From: Crocodylus rhombifer
Lineage: Eukaryota > Chordata > Crocodylia > Crocodylidae
Direction: 5' to 3'
Length of the DNA: 64,000 nt
NCBI GenBank assembly: GCA_038503035.1
Contig: JAVSML010025536.1
Span: forward strand, 1,416,503-1,480,502
The translations under genes were made by a program, and so were the position numbers. A model generated the notes under the pieces. It saw nothing but the letters and a program-made list of their open reading frames with translations. It made no database searches and was not told the DNA's origin. This document shows positions 13,274 through 24,764 of this stretch, piece by piece (position 1 is the first letter of the stretch; the number at the start of each line of letters is the position of its first letter).

Positions 13274-16121
13274 AGTGTGTAATATATATTTCAGCTGGTC
13301 TCTTCAGCTGAATAGTCATGCATTCTGAAGTTGATATCACTTCTTGTATTTATGAAAATGTTCACCTATGCCAATAGGTTTTGGTTTAATATTTAGAGCT
13401 TTTTTTGCAAATATTCTGAAATACAGGGTTTTTTTTAATGAAAGCTGCAGTCAAATTGGAATGCAATCAAATTAAAACTTACATTCGGACAGAGAATTCC
13501 CCACCTTCTCCCACAAATTTATTTTTGTCCCTTTTTTTAAAAAGATTAGGATTTTGTTTTTAAAAGTTCAGAAAAAAACCCACATTTTTATTGTTATCAC
13601 TTTTTTTTATTGTCATATATTATCATCGTTTCACAGCATGCCAGTAGTAATAGCCCATGATATGGCATAGAGAGAGCAAAAATTGGGATTTTCTTCCCTC
13701 TCAGAAATGGGAATAGGTTGTTTGCATTTCTTGACATGCATAGATACAGTGTGTGCCCCTTGCCCCATCACCCGTAAATGTATAGTGGCACTTAAGAGCA
13801 CGGGAGGGAGAAGGCAGAGCTTTTAGGGCATCAGAAATGACAGTAATTTGCATCGGGACCCTCTATGTAAGCAGAGTGCATTGAGGCAGTTCTATTAAAT
13901 CAATCTGTGGCAGAAAAAGAAGGGGCTGATTTCTGTGTTGGAGAACAAATGCAAATTGCATAGTCCTCATTCGGATATGTGCCGCTCAGCGCAATTTGGT
14001 ACATATCAGAACTATTCTTACTAGCCAAAGGCCACCCACTTTTCTACATGAAATGGGCTAGTGGTCCCTCAGTCCTGCCACTAGGGTAAAAAACACTATC
14101 ACAGTTAGCAATAACTGGAGTCCTTGGCTCAAAAGCTCTGCTCAATAAATACGCTTCTTGCCACTATGTGTATACCCCATCGGTCATGGCTTAGGCACCA
14201 CAAGGGACCAGCATGAGGGGATGTGTCAATGGAGTTATGCTGATTGTGCAGCTATCTTGTCATAGTGACTGTGTAGTGTTCATGTGGCATATATCAGGGC
14301 TGTGGGTAGGAAATGGGCCTTAGGTAGGTACCGACTTGCTTTGAGCAGTCTGACCCAGAATCAGCTGCACCATGTTAATGTGCAACATACCTTGGGATGT
14401 GGGACTTGTGAAGGAGGTGGCTGGACTATGCACTAGAAGAACCAAAAGGCTGTTCTAACTTCCTGGGTCAAGGCCTGAGGGACCAATCTTTTGGCCTAGG
14501 ATTGTGACCTTTTATTCATTTTGCAATGTAACATACCCCCTTCCTACACCTCACCTTCTACCCCCCACCCCTACCCAGTACTATACCTAGACTCCCAGCG
14601 GCCCTGGGTGAACTTTTAGTATTGGACCCGCTTGGCAGAGATAATGATAATAATAATCAGACAATGGGGAAAAAACCCCAACATTTTCAGGCCCTCTTTT
14701 TGTCTGAGCCCCAGGTGGCCGCCCAGTTCGCCCATGCCTTTATCTGGGTCTGCCCCTACCCCAGAGTAGGCGTAGGGCCACCATTTCTCCCCAGGGAGAG
14801 AACAAGCCTCACCTGAACATTTGCAAGCTTTTAGCAGTAAAAAAAGACTTTCCCCTGGAATGAGTTTCTAACTCCCAGTATGTATACCCTGGAGAACGAT
14901 TCACTTTGCTTCCTTTGCTATGCCATGTAGGCTTAGCTTTCTCCTTCTCTTTAAGGACCACGAATAGAAAGAAAATAATCCAAGTGCTTCTGCTCTGAGC
15001 AGGGAGTTCACCTCTACCATGCCTGTAATTCACTTAAAAAAGATAGAAGAGATAAAAAGATGTATAGTTACATAATAAAGGCATGTTTCATTTCCACAGC
15101 TACCCAGTGGCTGCTGTTACGCCATGTCATTTCGACTTCTCTGCAAAGAATTGTAGCATTCAACCAGCCACATCCCTGCTAGCCATGTGAATCCACTGCA
15201 AAACATCAGAAGCTACATCTAGTGAAACCTTAACTTTCAAAGAATGCAGGGGATTAACTAAATAACAAGCCATCGAATTTCCACAGGACTCTCTGCGAGC
15301 AGGTATATCTTCAGCTGGCATAGGACAAGCAGAGGCAAGCATCATTCACAACAGAAAGAGCAATCAATATTGTTAATATAAATAAGCAAATCTTTTTTTT
15401 GTCGACTGGAGGCAAAATCCTCAAGTGGAAGCCCCCCTACTGGGATGACAGAGGGTGTTACAGCAAACTGGCACATGGATATATCCTTGTTTCTGCCAAG
15501 GGAAACTTCCCTGGTGCTTGTTCCCATTGCAGGCCTGATCCAAAGCAGAGAGAAGTCAAGAGAAAGACACTCTGTGAGCCTGATGGCTTTGAACCTGGCT
15601 TTGTTCTTGGTGCTAGCTAAGGGACACTATCAGGATTTCATTTTTTAGGAAAGATAACGTTCAATAATCTTTACTGTGAAACAAAAAGGAAGAGACAGAG
15701 AGAATTGTAAAAAGGAAGAAAGGAAGGGCTAAATGAAAGGGGGGGCGGGGAAAGAACCCTGAAAAATAAATTCCTTCCACACTGAAGTGCATGTACTGAA
15801 AAGCTCCCTCTCCTGTTCACAAAGATTGTAACTTAGGTGTTAATTTAAGCAAAACAAACCTTTTGAACGCTGCTCTGCAGCCAGAAATACAAAGCACATG
15901 ACTGTGCATTAAGATACCACGTTTCCTGGTTGCCTGATCGCTTCTCGTATGCCTGCCTCACCCAGAGGCCTTGTCCATTCTGACCTGCTCGCTTGTCTTG
16001 GCCGGTTGGCTGGTTGGCTCCTTTCCCAGCAGTCAGTGCTCTCCAAGCATGACATCGATCATTGCTGAAGTCAGGAAGATGGCACTTACCTGATGGGGTA
16101 GGCGGAAGCTCCCTCTCTTAC
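13274..16121. other. Spacer, no gene seen
   Basis: AT-rich DNA (13,380-13,640) and mixed DNA without recognisable genes. A purine-rich tract lies at about 15,680-15,760. A donor-like CAG|GTGAGG on the minus strand at about 14,808-14,816 lacks a good acceptor. Confidence 0.4.
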
Positions 16122-16301
16122 CATATGCTGGGAATTGTCAGTGGCCGCTTGAAGCCAAGGCTGGCTATTTCTCGTGCCAGGAAACAGGCCTTTTCCATCG
16201 TGTGCCAAAAAACCAAAAGGCCAACTTTTTGCTTATTATGTTTCACACTGAGCAGTTTTATAGCAGTCTGGGTGGCATCGGGACTTACTGGCCCCTGCTT
16301 T
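16122..16301 (-). CDS. Candidate internal coding exon, unidentified protein
   Basis: On the minus strand a strong pyrimidine-rich acceptor (ctcctgtctgctttgctag) ends at 16,302. From 16,301 the sequence stays open to 16,122, where ATG|GTAAGAG gives a good donor. The block is 180 bases, entering and leaving in phase 2, so it could be a symmetric exon. It reads KQGPVSPDATQTAIKLL, then KHNKQKVGLLVFWHTMEKAC, then FLAREIASLGFKRPLTIPSI. I do not recognise a family; there is no signal peptide or membrane segment. A second donor (CAG|GTAAGTG) lies 32 bases downstream at 16,090. Caution: two plus-strand frames are also open here, so low stop density may explain the open frame. No neighbouring exon joins it obviously. 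Confidence 0.25.
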
Positions 16302-17017
16302 CTAGCAAAGCAGACAGGAGATGGTGGAATAAGACACCTATAACTGGTAAGAAGGTAAAAGGAAAAAAAAAGCATGTGTCTTATATCACCCCCCTAGAGA
16401 AATGCTGGAGTTACCGTATTGATACAGACTACACTGATATCTGGTTGTCCAGTAGTGGATACAGCACCTGATGTTTCAGAGAAAGAAACAGAAAAGGAGC
16501 GTCCACCTAGCCATTTGTACAACGCCCTGCTTTGGAGGGAGTCACCTTCCTGACCCCCACAGTGATCAGCTTAGCCTCTGAAGCATGACATTTGATTTTC
16601 TCCTCAGAGGCCATCTTGCACATTTGACTGTAGGACTGTGATAAGACCACTGTCTATGTGCCCTGAGTGCTCAGCTCAAGGGAGCGTAAGCCTCATCAGC
16701 ACTCCAGTGGGGACAGGGTTGGGACGTGTGTGATGGGCCTGACCTACTTCTGCATCAAGTGATGGGCTAAAGCCAGCATGGAGGAAACACATGCTGATTC
16801 CCCACAAAGGAGAGGAGAGTCAGATTTGTTCTGGAGGCAGAACGGTTTTGGAAATTGGCTTTGGACATGTGACTCTGCCAGCATGGCTCTGACTTCTATC
16901 GAGCTTGTGGCTTTCATGACAACAGAAGTTATTACTGGTTATAAGATGATCCTGAAAATGCTGCTATTATCCTCTAGGTCTGAAGTTAGTTCTGATAATC
17001 CCCAGCCTTTTAGGAGC

Positions 17018-17106
17018 ATACAATTTGTCCTACCGTATCAGACGATGGGTCCAACAGGTTCAGGTTTCTTCCTTCGACAGTGGCCAATACGGGATCCTAC
17101 GAAGGA
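17018..17106 (-). mobile_element. Old CR1 LINE 3'-end fragment
   Basis: The text taccgtatcagacgatgggtc, then a cttccttcgacagtggccaa stretch, matches the conserved wording (gggtcagaccaatggtccatctag ... cagtggccag) of old CR1 3' ends in turtles and crocodilians. The same wording opens the larger copy at 52,618. In both, this end lies to the left, implying a minus-strand element. Confidence 0.6.
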
Positions 17107-19612
17107 AAATGGATACCTTTACAATGCATTTCAGGTCTGCTGGGAGGGAAGGGGTGGCTGCAATGCTGTCCTCTATCTCTGCCAATCTCTCACCAGATCC
17201 CCTCTTTTCATAAACTTCTCCTTTTTCCTTTCTTGTACCCTGTTCTTGCAGAAAGGGGAGAAAAAGAAGGAAACATTTCCAAACGTCAAGTGAAGAAAAC
17301 TCCTTTTGAATTGTAAATTACATGGGAAGACTTTTTTTCCCCCTTCGAATGAGGAGATGGAAGCAGAGGAAATCCAGGCCAAAGGATTACTTCACATTGC
17401 TTCTAACGCATGAAACTTTCAAAAAGAGAAAATTCTATTTTGGATTATTCAGCGGTTCTTTTTTCTCCTCTTCTTTTATGAAAAGTTCTTTCCCCCCCAC
17501 CCCCATAAAGTGTTTATTACTCACAGTCTTACATACTCAGACGCACACATGCACAAACTGCAGAGCTCTTTAGAGAGAGAAAACCGGGCCAGCTCTGCAA
17601 AAGTGCAGAGAAGATCTTTTGCTAAAATGATCTCAAGGTCAGTTTTCGGGGTCTTTAGGTTTCTATATTGAATCCAACCACGTTTCATGTCTCTGCTTTG
17701 CTTGCTTAACTTACTAGAAACTTGGGCACAATTTTGCTTGTGTTGGCAGTTTTAAGGTGTGGATTCATGCAGGCTATTTACAAGATGCCAAGGGATGTCA
17801 AATCCTGAACATGTGTTTTTGTCCTACAGTCATTCTCTGACAGCAGAAATAGTCTGCAGCTTATCAGATCCATTTGCTGATATTTAACATCTTTTTTTTT
17901 TTTTTCCACGACAAAGGTTTGGGGTGAGATGAATTTTAATGTTTCTCTGTGCTGAAGCTGACAAAAAAAAAAAGCCTTTATGCATTTAGCTCTAACTTAG
18001 AAGGAAACTGGAGCTTTACATTGAAATGCAAAGAAGGCCAATTCCGTTTATTACAAAACTCCCACCTACCCTGAGATGATGCCGTCTGTTTGTTTTTTAA
18101 CACCAACAGTATTCTCTACCCAGTGTATTGAATGAAGAAGCACAGTTACTTAGTGGCAGAGGTCTCTAAACTTATTCCGGGTGTATGTTCTTTGGGACAG
18201 AGAGCATGTTTTAATTTATGTTTGTAGTGGAGCTTGACTTGCAAAAAAGCCGGATTGTGAATTTTCATAGAGCGACGTATTAGAAATGGGATCACATTTC
18301 TTTATTATTCATGAGTAGTTAAACAACCAGAAGGTGTACATAAAATTATTCACAGATCTCCAAAGTTTCGCTGTATTTGGGTACTTTTGTACCAGAAGTT
18401 CATGAATTATTAGAATCAGTCAGCTGATTGGGGAGCAGAAAATGTCATCTCTTTAAGGCAATCAATATTAACAATAGGGAATTGTCAAAGTGAATGGTTT
18501 GCTAACTTGTAATACTCAGGTAAGATTTTTCAAACCTGGGGATAGAAGTAGGTAGCTAATTTTTCAAAGAGTTTGCATATAGTCAATACATTTACAGAAT
18601 TCAGGTCTAGTTTCTGCAAAACATTTGCCAGGCACAGAAGGAGTGACATTTTTAAAGACTGTTAGCCATAACCAGTATTTTTGACAATATTTAATATGCA
18701 GAGTGCCATTCAAGTATATGGTGATATAGCCACATTTTTTTTACTATAACAGGAGATATGCCATCTTTGTTTTCTGCAGGCATCATTCTACTTAGGGGCA
18801 TTATTTTCTCACTACCCAATAACATCAATTTCTCTGCATTTCAGCATATGTTTCAACATGTCCAACGTTGTGATATCAAGCCAACAGATGATATGGAATA
18901 GAAATGAGGAAAACAGAATCTGCAGTTAGTTTGCTCTAGTAAACAGAAGTAAGAGGTGCATTCAGGTTTTTTTATGTCCAGTGGATCCCCCTACAAACTA
19001 TGCAGAAATAAGACAACGTAAGCTCTTACTGTGTAGATCAATCTGGTAATCACTGAAGACCTTGCTTTTGTGTGATGCTTCCAACTACCAGGATTTCCAG
19101 GATTTCAGCTTCTCCAATTCTGGATCCAGTCTTTACCAATGGAAAAAAAAAATATTTTAATGTGAAAATACAAAAGTATTAATTCCAACCCCCCCAAAAA
19201 ATCCCATTTTAAGTTTTCAGTAAACTGTGGAGTTGGTTCTTGTATTTGACCTAGTTTGTATGTCAGTTGGAAGAGTTTATTTTGGCACTGATATCTCAGC
19301 TGATCTGAACTTCTACCACCTGGTTTTTATGTTCAGAAAGTCCGTGCAGATCTCATAACCTAAACAGTTCAAAGCACACGGGGGCTTGAAGGCAAAGTTG
19401 ACTCATGGATCTCCACTTCATATGTGATCAGCAGAGATCAGCTTGGAAGACAAGGTCTTCTGATGCTGTCTAATCAACCCCAGGCCCCTGTGAGCTTTCT
19501 CTGTGCATATTCTTGTTCCAGTGGGCCACGTCCTTTATTTTGTTGGTAAATAAGGTAAGTGACCTCTAGTCTGCCTGCACATATGCTACTAACACTGTTG
19601 GTTTTGTTTCAG
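17107..19612. other. Spacer with possible conserved non-coding DNA
   Basis: No repeat recognised over most of this span. 17,600-18,500 is moderately AT-rich, has no repeat wording and several homeodomain-type words, so it could be a regulatory element; this is a guess. A CAG|GTAAGA site at 18,518-18,525 (plus strand) lacks a good acceptor upstream. A second plus-strand donor, AAG|GTAAGT, lies at about 19,552-19,560. Confidence 0.3.
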
Positions 19613-19690
19613 CAAACTGCGTGAGGATGATATAGGCAGCTGCCAAAAGAGAAGGCCCTGTCAAACCCAGTAGACCGCCAAAGCACCAAG
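19613..19690 (+). ncRNA. Exon-like block with ideal splice signals, probably non-coding
   Basis: A perfect TACTAAC branch-site word (19,587-19,593) is followed by a pyrimidine-rich tract and CAG at 19,610-19,612. The block ends in AAG|GTGAGT at 19,690. These are near-optimal signals for an internal exon of 78 bases. All three forward frames contain a stop (TGA, TAG or TAG), so it would be an untranslated exon, a long non-coding RNA exon, or a terminal coding segment with downstream intron. Another donor (AAG|GTAAGT) about 55 bases upstream is too close to be its intron partner, suggesting an alternative first exon or decoy. No transcript evidence is available. Confidence 0.4.
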
Positions 19691-21844
19691 GTGAGTCGCA
19701 GCCGGCATCGCTTTAGTTATTAAGCAGAGCAGCTGTGTCACGTTGAGTTAGTTTACATCATAATCTAAGTCAACCATGAAGGATGAAGATGCATCAAAGA
19801 AAAAACAATAAAGTGAAGTGGGGCTTTCAAACAAACTATTAAACAAACTGTGGTTTGGGTTAAATCCCAACTAATTAGCATGATCACAGCTAAGGGAGTG
19901 GCTATACTGGTCATTTCCTAGGAAAGGGGCCAAAGCATGATCTAAGAAGGGAAAGAAGCACCGTGTTTTGTCGAGGGATGTTTGCTATATTGCTCTTAGT
20001 CTCACTTCTTTCCCCGTTCCTGGATTTCTCAGAAGCTCCTCAATGAACCTTGAGTCTTCTCCTCAAACTCTCGAAGTAGAAATGAACAGCAAATACTAAG
20101 TCACGCTGTAGCCAGGGTGGGGTGACAGAGGCACCAGCCCCAGGCGCTGACTTAGAGGGTTTGCCAGTATGCCCTGCTGCCCCCAGGAGTCTCTCCACAG
20201 CACCCAGAGCCCTGCAGATCCCAGACATAGGGAGTCAGGGAGGTGCAGATGATCAGGGGCAGCACCATGCCCAGCATTGTACCTGGAGGGGGTGGGGGGT
20301 GGAAAGATATCCCTTTCCCCCAGGGGGATTTGCCATGGGAGGCTCAGCCCTGCTTTTGGGGGTTAGAGGGGCAAACAGGGCACCAGAAAGAGCTTTAAGA
20401 GCAGCTATCTGTCCCTCAGTCGCAGCAGCCCATGCTGCTAAAGCAGCAGCAGGAGCAATGAGGACAGCCCAGGCAAGTTAGACTCTCTCTTTCCCTCTCC
20501 ATCTCCCTCCCCCATGACCCATCCTGGGCTCTTTAAAAGCTTGTGATGCTTCAAGTACGAATTGAGTAGTTATACTTAAGGGAACACAGTATATTACATA
20601 TAAGAAGACTAATGGCTGGTAGTAGTTGACTTGTGACAAGTTAAGCACAGAATAAAACACATGCCCTAGCGTCAGTCCCAGTTTCAACTAAGAGTTTTCC
20701 TGCAAGGGCGGGTTTAGCCATGATGAGAAGGGTTTGTAATGAAGGATTCTGTAAACTATCTTCACTTCTAGTACACCAAGAGTTAATAGTACTTTTCTCC
20801 TCCTTCAGCTGAAGCAGTGGTAGATGGGAGAAAGAGGTATGGGCCAGGATATAAAAGACTGAGCCGGGGCTGAGTCAGTTTGCCTGTGGTCAGGGATGGG
20901 GAGACTTTCTTCTAGTTGGGCTCTTCACAGGTTTAAATGGAGCCAATGATAATAGATTTGGTGCAGCTGCTTAGGGATTGCCATGATGGGTATTCCTCTG
21001 CATCTTCAGACAGACAAGTTTCAAGGACAGAGGGATTGGTTTTCAGTTTGCATCAGAAGCTCTGGAGCAGCCTTCCAGTCAGAGTTGTGGGGAAGACAAA
21101 AAAGCTAGGTTTAAAACAGACCTTTATACTTTTCTATTGGGTCGATGTGATATGATTGACAGTGAAAGCAAGAAGCTGAACTGAATAACTCTGGCAGTCC
21201 CATCCGTTTCTCTGTTTCTTTTTTTTTTTAAATAAATAAGTAGCAATTTAATCAATGAGCTCAGCATCATATCATGGAGATTGGAAGAGGAAGCGTAGTA
21301 GTGGGTAAGGGAAATTCAGAACACGTTAATTATGGGTGCAGCCAACATTAGCCATGGTTGGGTCACTTGTCACAGTCAGGAGGTCATAAAAGACTGAAAG
21401 CTCAGGGAGATTCCCCACTCCACGCAGTGGAAGCTAAACAGGTGAGCTTAACATTTCCCCTGTGAGTGCAAACAAGAGTGCCTTTTGGGTTGTGATTTTT
21501 TTTTCTACCAATAAAAGCATCATGAACACCTGAAATGCTTATACTTTGGGCAGTAGTGTGTCTTTAGGAGCAACTACAAGCCAGGGTTGATACATAAGCA
21601 ACCAGTGGCCCTTCTGAGCTCCAAAGCTTTTCCTCTTTCTCCTCGTCTTTAGGAAGCAGTATTGTACCGTTACCTTGTACCAAGAGCAAGTTCCTGTCCT
21701 CCGTATACTTGCCATTGGGGTCCAATTCTGCTTGCTCTTTTGTGCTGAGCACATCTGGAACCTCTGACTTGCTTACATTCAATCAAAGTAATTTCATGTG
21801 AAAGTGCAAATGCCTGTCCTTCCTCCTAAATCCCAGTCATACTC
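19691..21844. other. Spacer, no gene seen
   Basis: Mostly unrecognised. 20,100-20,470 is GC-richer with open frames on both strands but no domain signal. A T/A run lies at about 21,220-21,235. Confidence 0.35.
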
Positions 21845-22803
21845 AGGCCAGTGCTTTTCAACATATTCATCACTGATTTGGATACAGGTGTGAAAAGCAT
21901 ACTGGAAAAGTTGCAGATGACACCAAGTTATGGGGGAGTGCGGTCACACTGGAGGACAGGCTGAGGATACAGGCTGATCTGGACAGGCTTGTAAGGTGGG
22001 CGGATCAAAACCTGATGATGTTTAACACTGAGAAATGTAAAGTGCTTCATCTGAGGAGAAATAATCTGCAACACACGGGCTTGGTGGTGCTACACTAGCC
22101 ATCCCCACAACTGAAAGAGACCTGGGGGTCATGATGGACCACAGAATGAAGATGAGCCACCAGTGCAATGGTATAGCCTGCAGAGTGAACTATACACTAG
22201 CATGCCTCAACCGATGCATCTCAAGCATGACTAAGGATGTCAACCTCGTGCTCTACTCAGCATTGGTGAGACCACATCTAGAGTACTGCATCCAGTTCTG
22301 GGCACCACACTTCAAGAAGGATGTGGAGAAGTTTCAAAAAGCCCAAAGGAGGGCCACACATATGATTAAAGGTCTGGGGGACAGGCCATATGAGGAGAGG
22401 CTGAAGGACATGGGACTATTCAGCCTGGAGAAAAGAAGACTTGGGGGGGGACTTGGTGGAAGCCTATAAGTCTATAAGAGGAGAACATCAGGGGCTGAGA
22501 GAGCCATCTGTTCACCGAGGCACCCCAGGGGACAACAAGGAATAATGGATGAAACTGCTAGAAAATAGCCTCAGATCGGACATAAGGAAAAACATCTAAT
22601 GGTTTGCCTGTCCAGAGTCTGAAATAAACTCCCCCCAGAGGTGGTACAGTCACCTACCCTGGAGGTCTTCAAAAGATGACTGGACGCACACCTTGCTGGG
22701 GTCATCTGACTACAGCAGTCATTTCTTTCCCGGCTAAGAGCAAGGGGGCTGGACCTGATGACCTCATGAGGTCCCTTCCAGCCCCTAACATCTATGAATC
22801 TAA
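21845..22803 (+). mobile_element. CR1 LINE, reverse-transcriptase 3' half, sense, decayed
   Basis: Sense-strand remnant of CR1 ORF2 with its 3' end. It shows FN-IFI-DLDTGVKS near 21,865-21,900, a VADD version of the catalytic reverse-transcriptase box at 21,910-21,921, then NTEKCKVLHL, ERDLGVMMDHRMKMSHQCNG and ALVRPHLEYCIQFWAPHFKK, and ends with RPYEERLKDMGLFSLEKRR. The 3' untranslated part ends near 22,800 in the CR1 wording gatgacctcatgaggtccct followed by tctatgaatct. The frame is broken at least before 22,131, and the element is 5'-truncated, so it is inactive. CR1 proteins copy their RNA into DNA at a nicked target; here it only marks lineage. Confidence 0.93.
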
Positions 22804-24450
22804 ATAATACCATTGTCAACATGGCACCCCATTGAATTTACAGAGTTGGGATAAATACATCCTGGGTTCAGAATCACTCTGCTATGGAAAGCCTGGTTAT
22901 TTTTCATTTGTCTTAAAAGTTTCAGACATGGGGGTAGGGAACATATTTCAGCCAAATACCTCTCACTTTCCAAGCACAACACAGTCTTTTCTTTTCTTCA
23001 AATGCAGTTCCTTTGCAAATTTCTATGGAGAACAATACAATAATCAACTCTCACCATCTAATTATGCCCTTCCCTTTACAAAAAGGACTCATATTCTTAA
23101 ATAACACTTCCTGGCAGCAAACAGCTCTGTGGCTCGCTTTGAAAGCGGGGAAAACAATGCAACCCAGCCCAAATATCTTCAGATCATTAATGCTTAGGGA
23201 ATTGGGTACAGACTCCTTTCTTAGCCTCATCACTGGATGAAAATAATACTTACCCTTGAGCACTTGGCTGCATTCATGTACCGACTGCCGACAATAATCT
23301 AATCAGTTAACAATTCTCATTTTGATGATCATTTTCCTGTGAATTGTTTCAACGGTGGAGGGAGAAATATAAATAAATAACGAGCTGCCTTTTGCTGGAA
23401 ACATGAAGGCCAGGCAAGAGAGTTCATTCCTTTGCAGTTGGCTCCTTGTAACAATTCTAATTTTCCTCTCTGCAAGGTCAGATGTCAACCTGAGGTTCAA
23501 GAGGTTAAAAAAGGCCTTTTTACATCGAAATCTTACCCCCTTAACCCAGAGGCATTCGACGGCATAAGCAAAGCACTGCGGGTCGGCAAAAGCCACTGGC
23601 CTACATAGTATCTTCCCTTTGTCTTTGCTCTAGCAGTGTGATGCTTTGTTTTTTAATATAAAGATTTTTTTTTTCTTGTAGAGTAAATTTCAGCCCCAAA
23701 ATATATGATATGTGCTGTATTTGGTGCATGCTCCCTCAGGCAAACCAAGAGATCTGTAAGTGGTACTATTTTTCCTATCAGCCCTGGAGAGTAGTGTGGC
23801 AGCCCTGTGTGTTATTAATGGATAAAATCTGAGCAGCAGCCAACCCCAAGGTGAACCCTATGCATTTAAAACATTTCATCAGACAGCTAAGTATTTTTTT
23901 TTCCTTCACTACAGCGGATATCTCTACTGCCACCACTCAATAGATCCCGATAGAAGAGAGCAATAGCTGGACTCACTAATGTGAAAATTGATAGTATGAG
24001 CTCTCCAATGAAATATAAACAGCTCTGTGTTTCTTAAGTGTCAATATGAGAGGGGCTGGGCTGGGGAGGTGGTGCAGTGGATTAACCCTAGAATTATTGC
24101 GGGGGAAGGGGAGTGGTAAATGGGAAATATTTGTCCAATCAGCCAGCCACGAGAGCTCATTTCTGAGGTTTACATGGCGGTATGGTTTTGACTCCCCGTT
24201 GCTGGAAGCTGGAAACACAGTGACAGCTTACAGCTCCTGACATTGCACTGTGTCCAGCGCTTAAAGGAAGGATGGAGAGAGGGACATCAAGCTGGAGGAG
24301 AAAACATCCCCCCTTCCCTTAGACAAGGTGATCCAAGAATGGAGGAAGAATTGCAGGAGTACCAAGACTCCAACTTCGGAGGAGGCCCGCGGCCGGAGGA
24401 CCGCTGCGTTGTATCTGCCGGATCTGAGTTCTCCCAAGTATCTAACTGTG
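22804..24450. other. Spacer, no gene seen
   Basis: No recognised repeat. A 97-codon minus frame at 23,303-23,596 shows no recognised domain. A donor-like AAGG|GTAAGT on the minus strand near 23,236-23,243 has no clear acceptor. Confidence 0.35.
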
Positions 24451-24456
24451 TTTATT
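24451..24456 (-). promoter_or_regulatory. Poly(A) signal AATAAA for the 24.7 kb terminal exon
   Basis: The minus strand carries a canonical AATAAA about 210 bases downstream of the stop codon at 24,666. The distance suits a short 3' untranslated region. No strong GU-rich downstream element is evident, so the site is plausible rather than certain. Confidence 0.4.
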
Positions 24457-24665
24457 ACATGAGCAGCTTATTCCTGAGGGAACCGCTGAGAAACATGGAA
24501 TAAGTCTCCTCTTGGTGGGGGAGCTGAGGTCCAGCGTGTTTGTCTCACTGAGCATCACCAGAATGGCTCCTCGAAGTCAGATATTTTAAGAGTCGCCTCA
24601 TCTGTTTTACTAACAGCGCCCGTAATTAGTAAGCTGGGAAGAATTTTCCTCGGGGCCCTCCCTTT

Positions 24666-24764
24666 TTATTTGTATATGGAAAGCAGATAGTCGATTCCAG
24701 TTTTGTTGAGCATCACTTTCACCTCCTGGTTCCCATACATCAGCAGGATGTTACACGGCGTGCG
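24666..24764 (-). CDS. Candidate terminal coding exon, ankyrin-repeat-like C-terminus
   Basis: On the minus strand an acceptor (tgttcccctgacatgtttacag) ends at 24,765 and is followed by 32 codons and TAA. The peptide begins RTPCNILLMYGNQEVKVMLN and ends KTGIDYLLSIYK. It fits the ankyrin repeat register residue by residue: TP, hydrophobic pair, YGN, EV, ML, G, D against the family pattern TPLHLAA-xx-GN-x-EVVKLLL-xx-GAD. Ankyrin repeats form helix pairs used for protein binding, so this would be the last repeat of a protein ending in a short tail. A poly(A) signal lies 210 bases beyond the stop. Phase 0 entry matches the phase of the 29.6 kb candidate exon. I do not recognise the gene; the ankyrin assignment is inference from 32 residues. 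Confidence 0.5.
   Translation of the reverse strand, partial: RTPCNILLMYGNQEVKVMLNKTGIDYLLSIYK

Noticed and set aside
16778..17293. 171-codon plus-strand frame
   Set aside because: It reads through an antisense old-CR1 fragment at 17,018-17,106 and has no recognisable domain.
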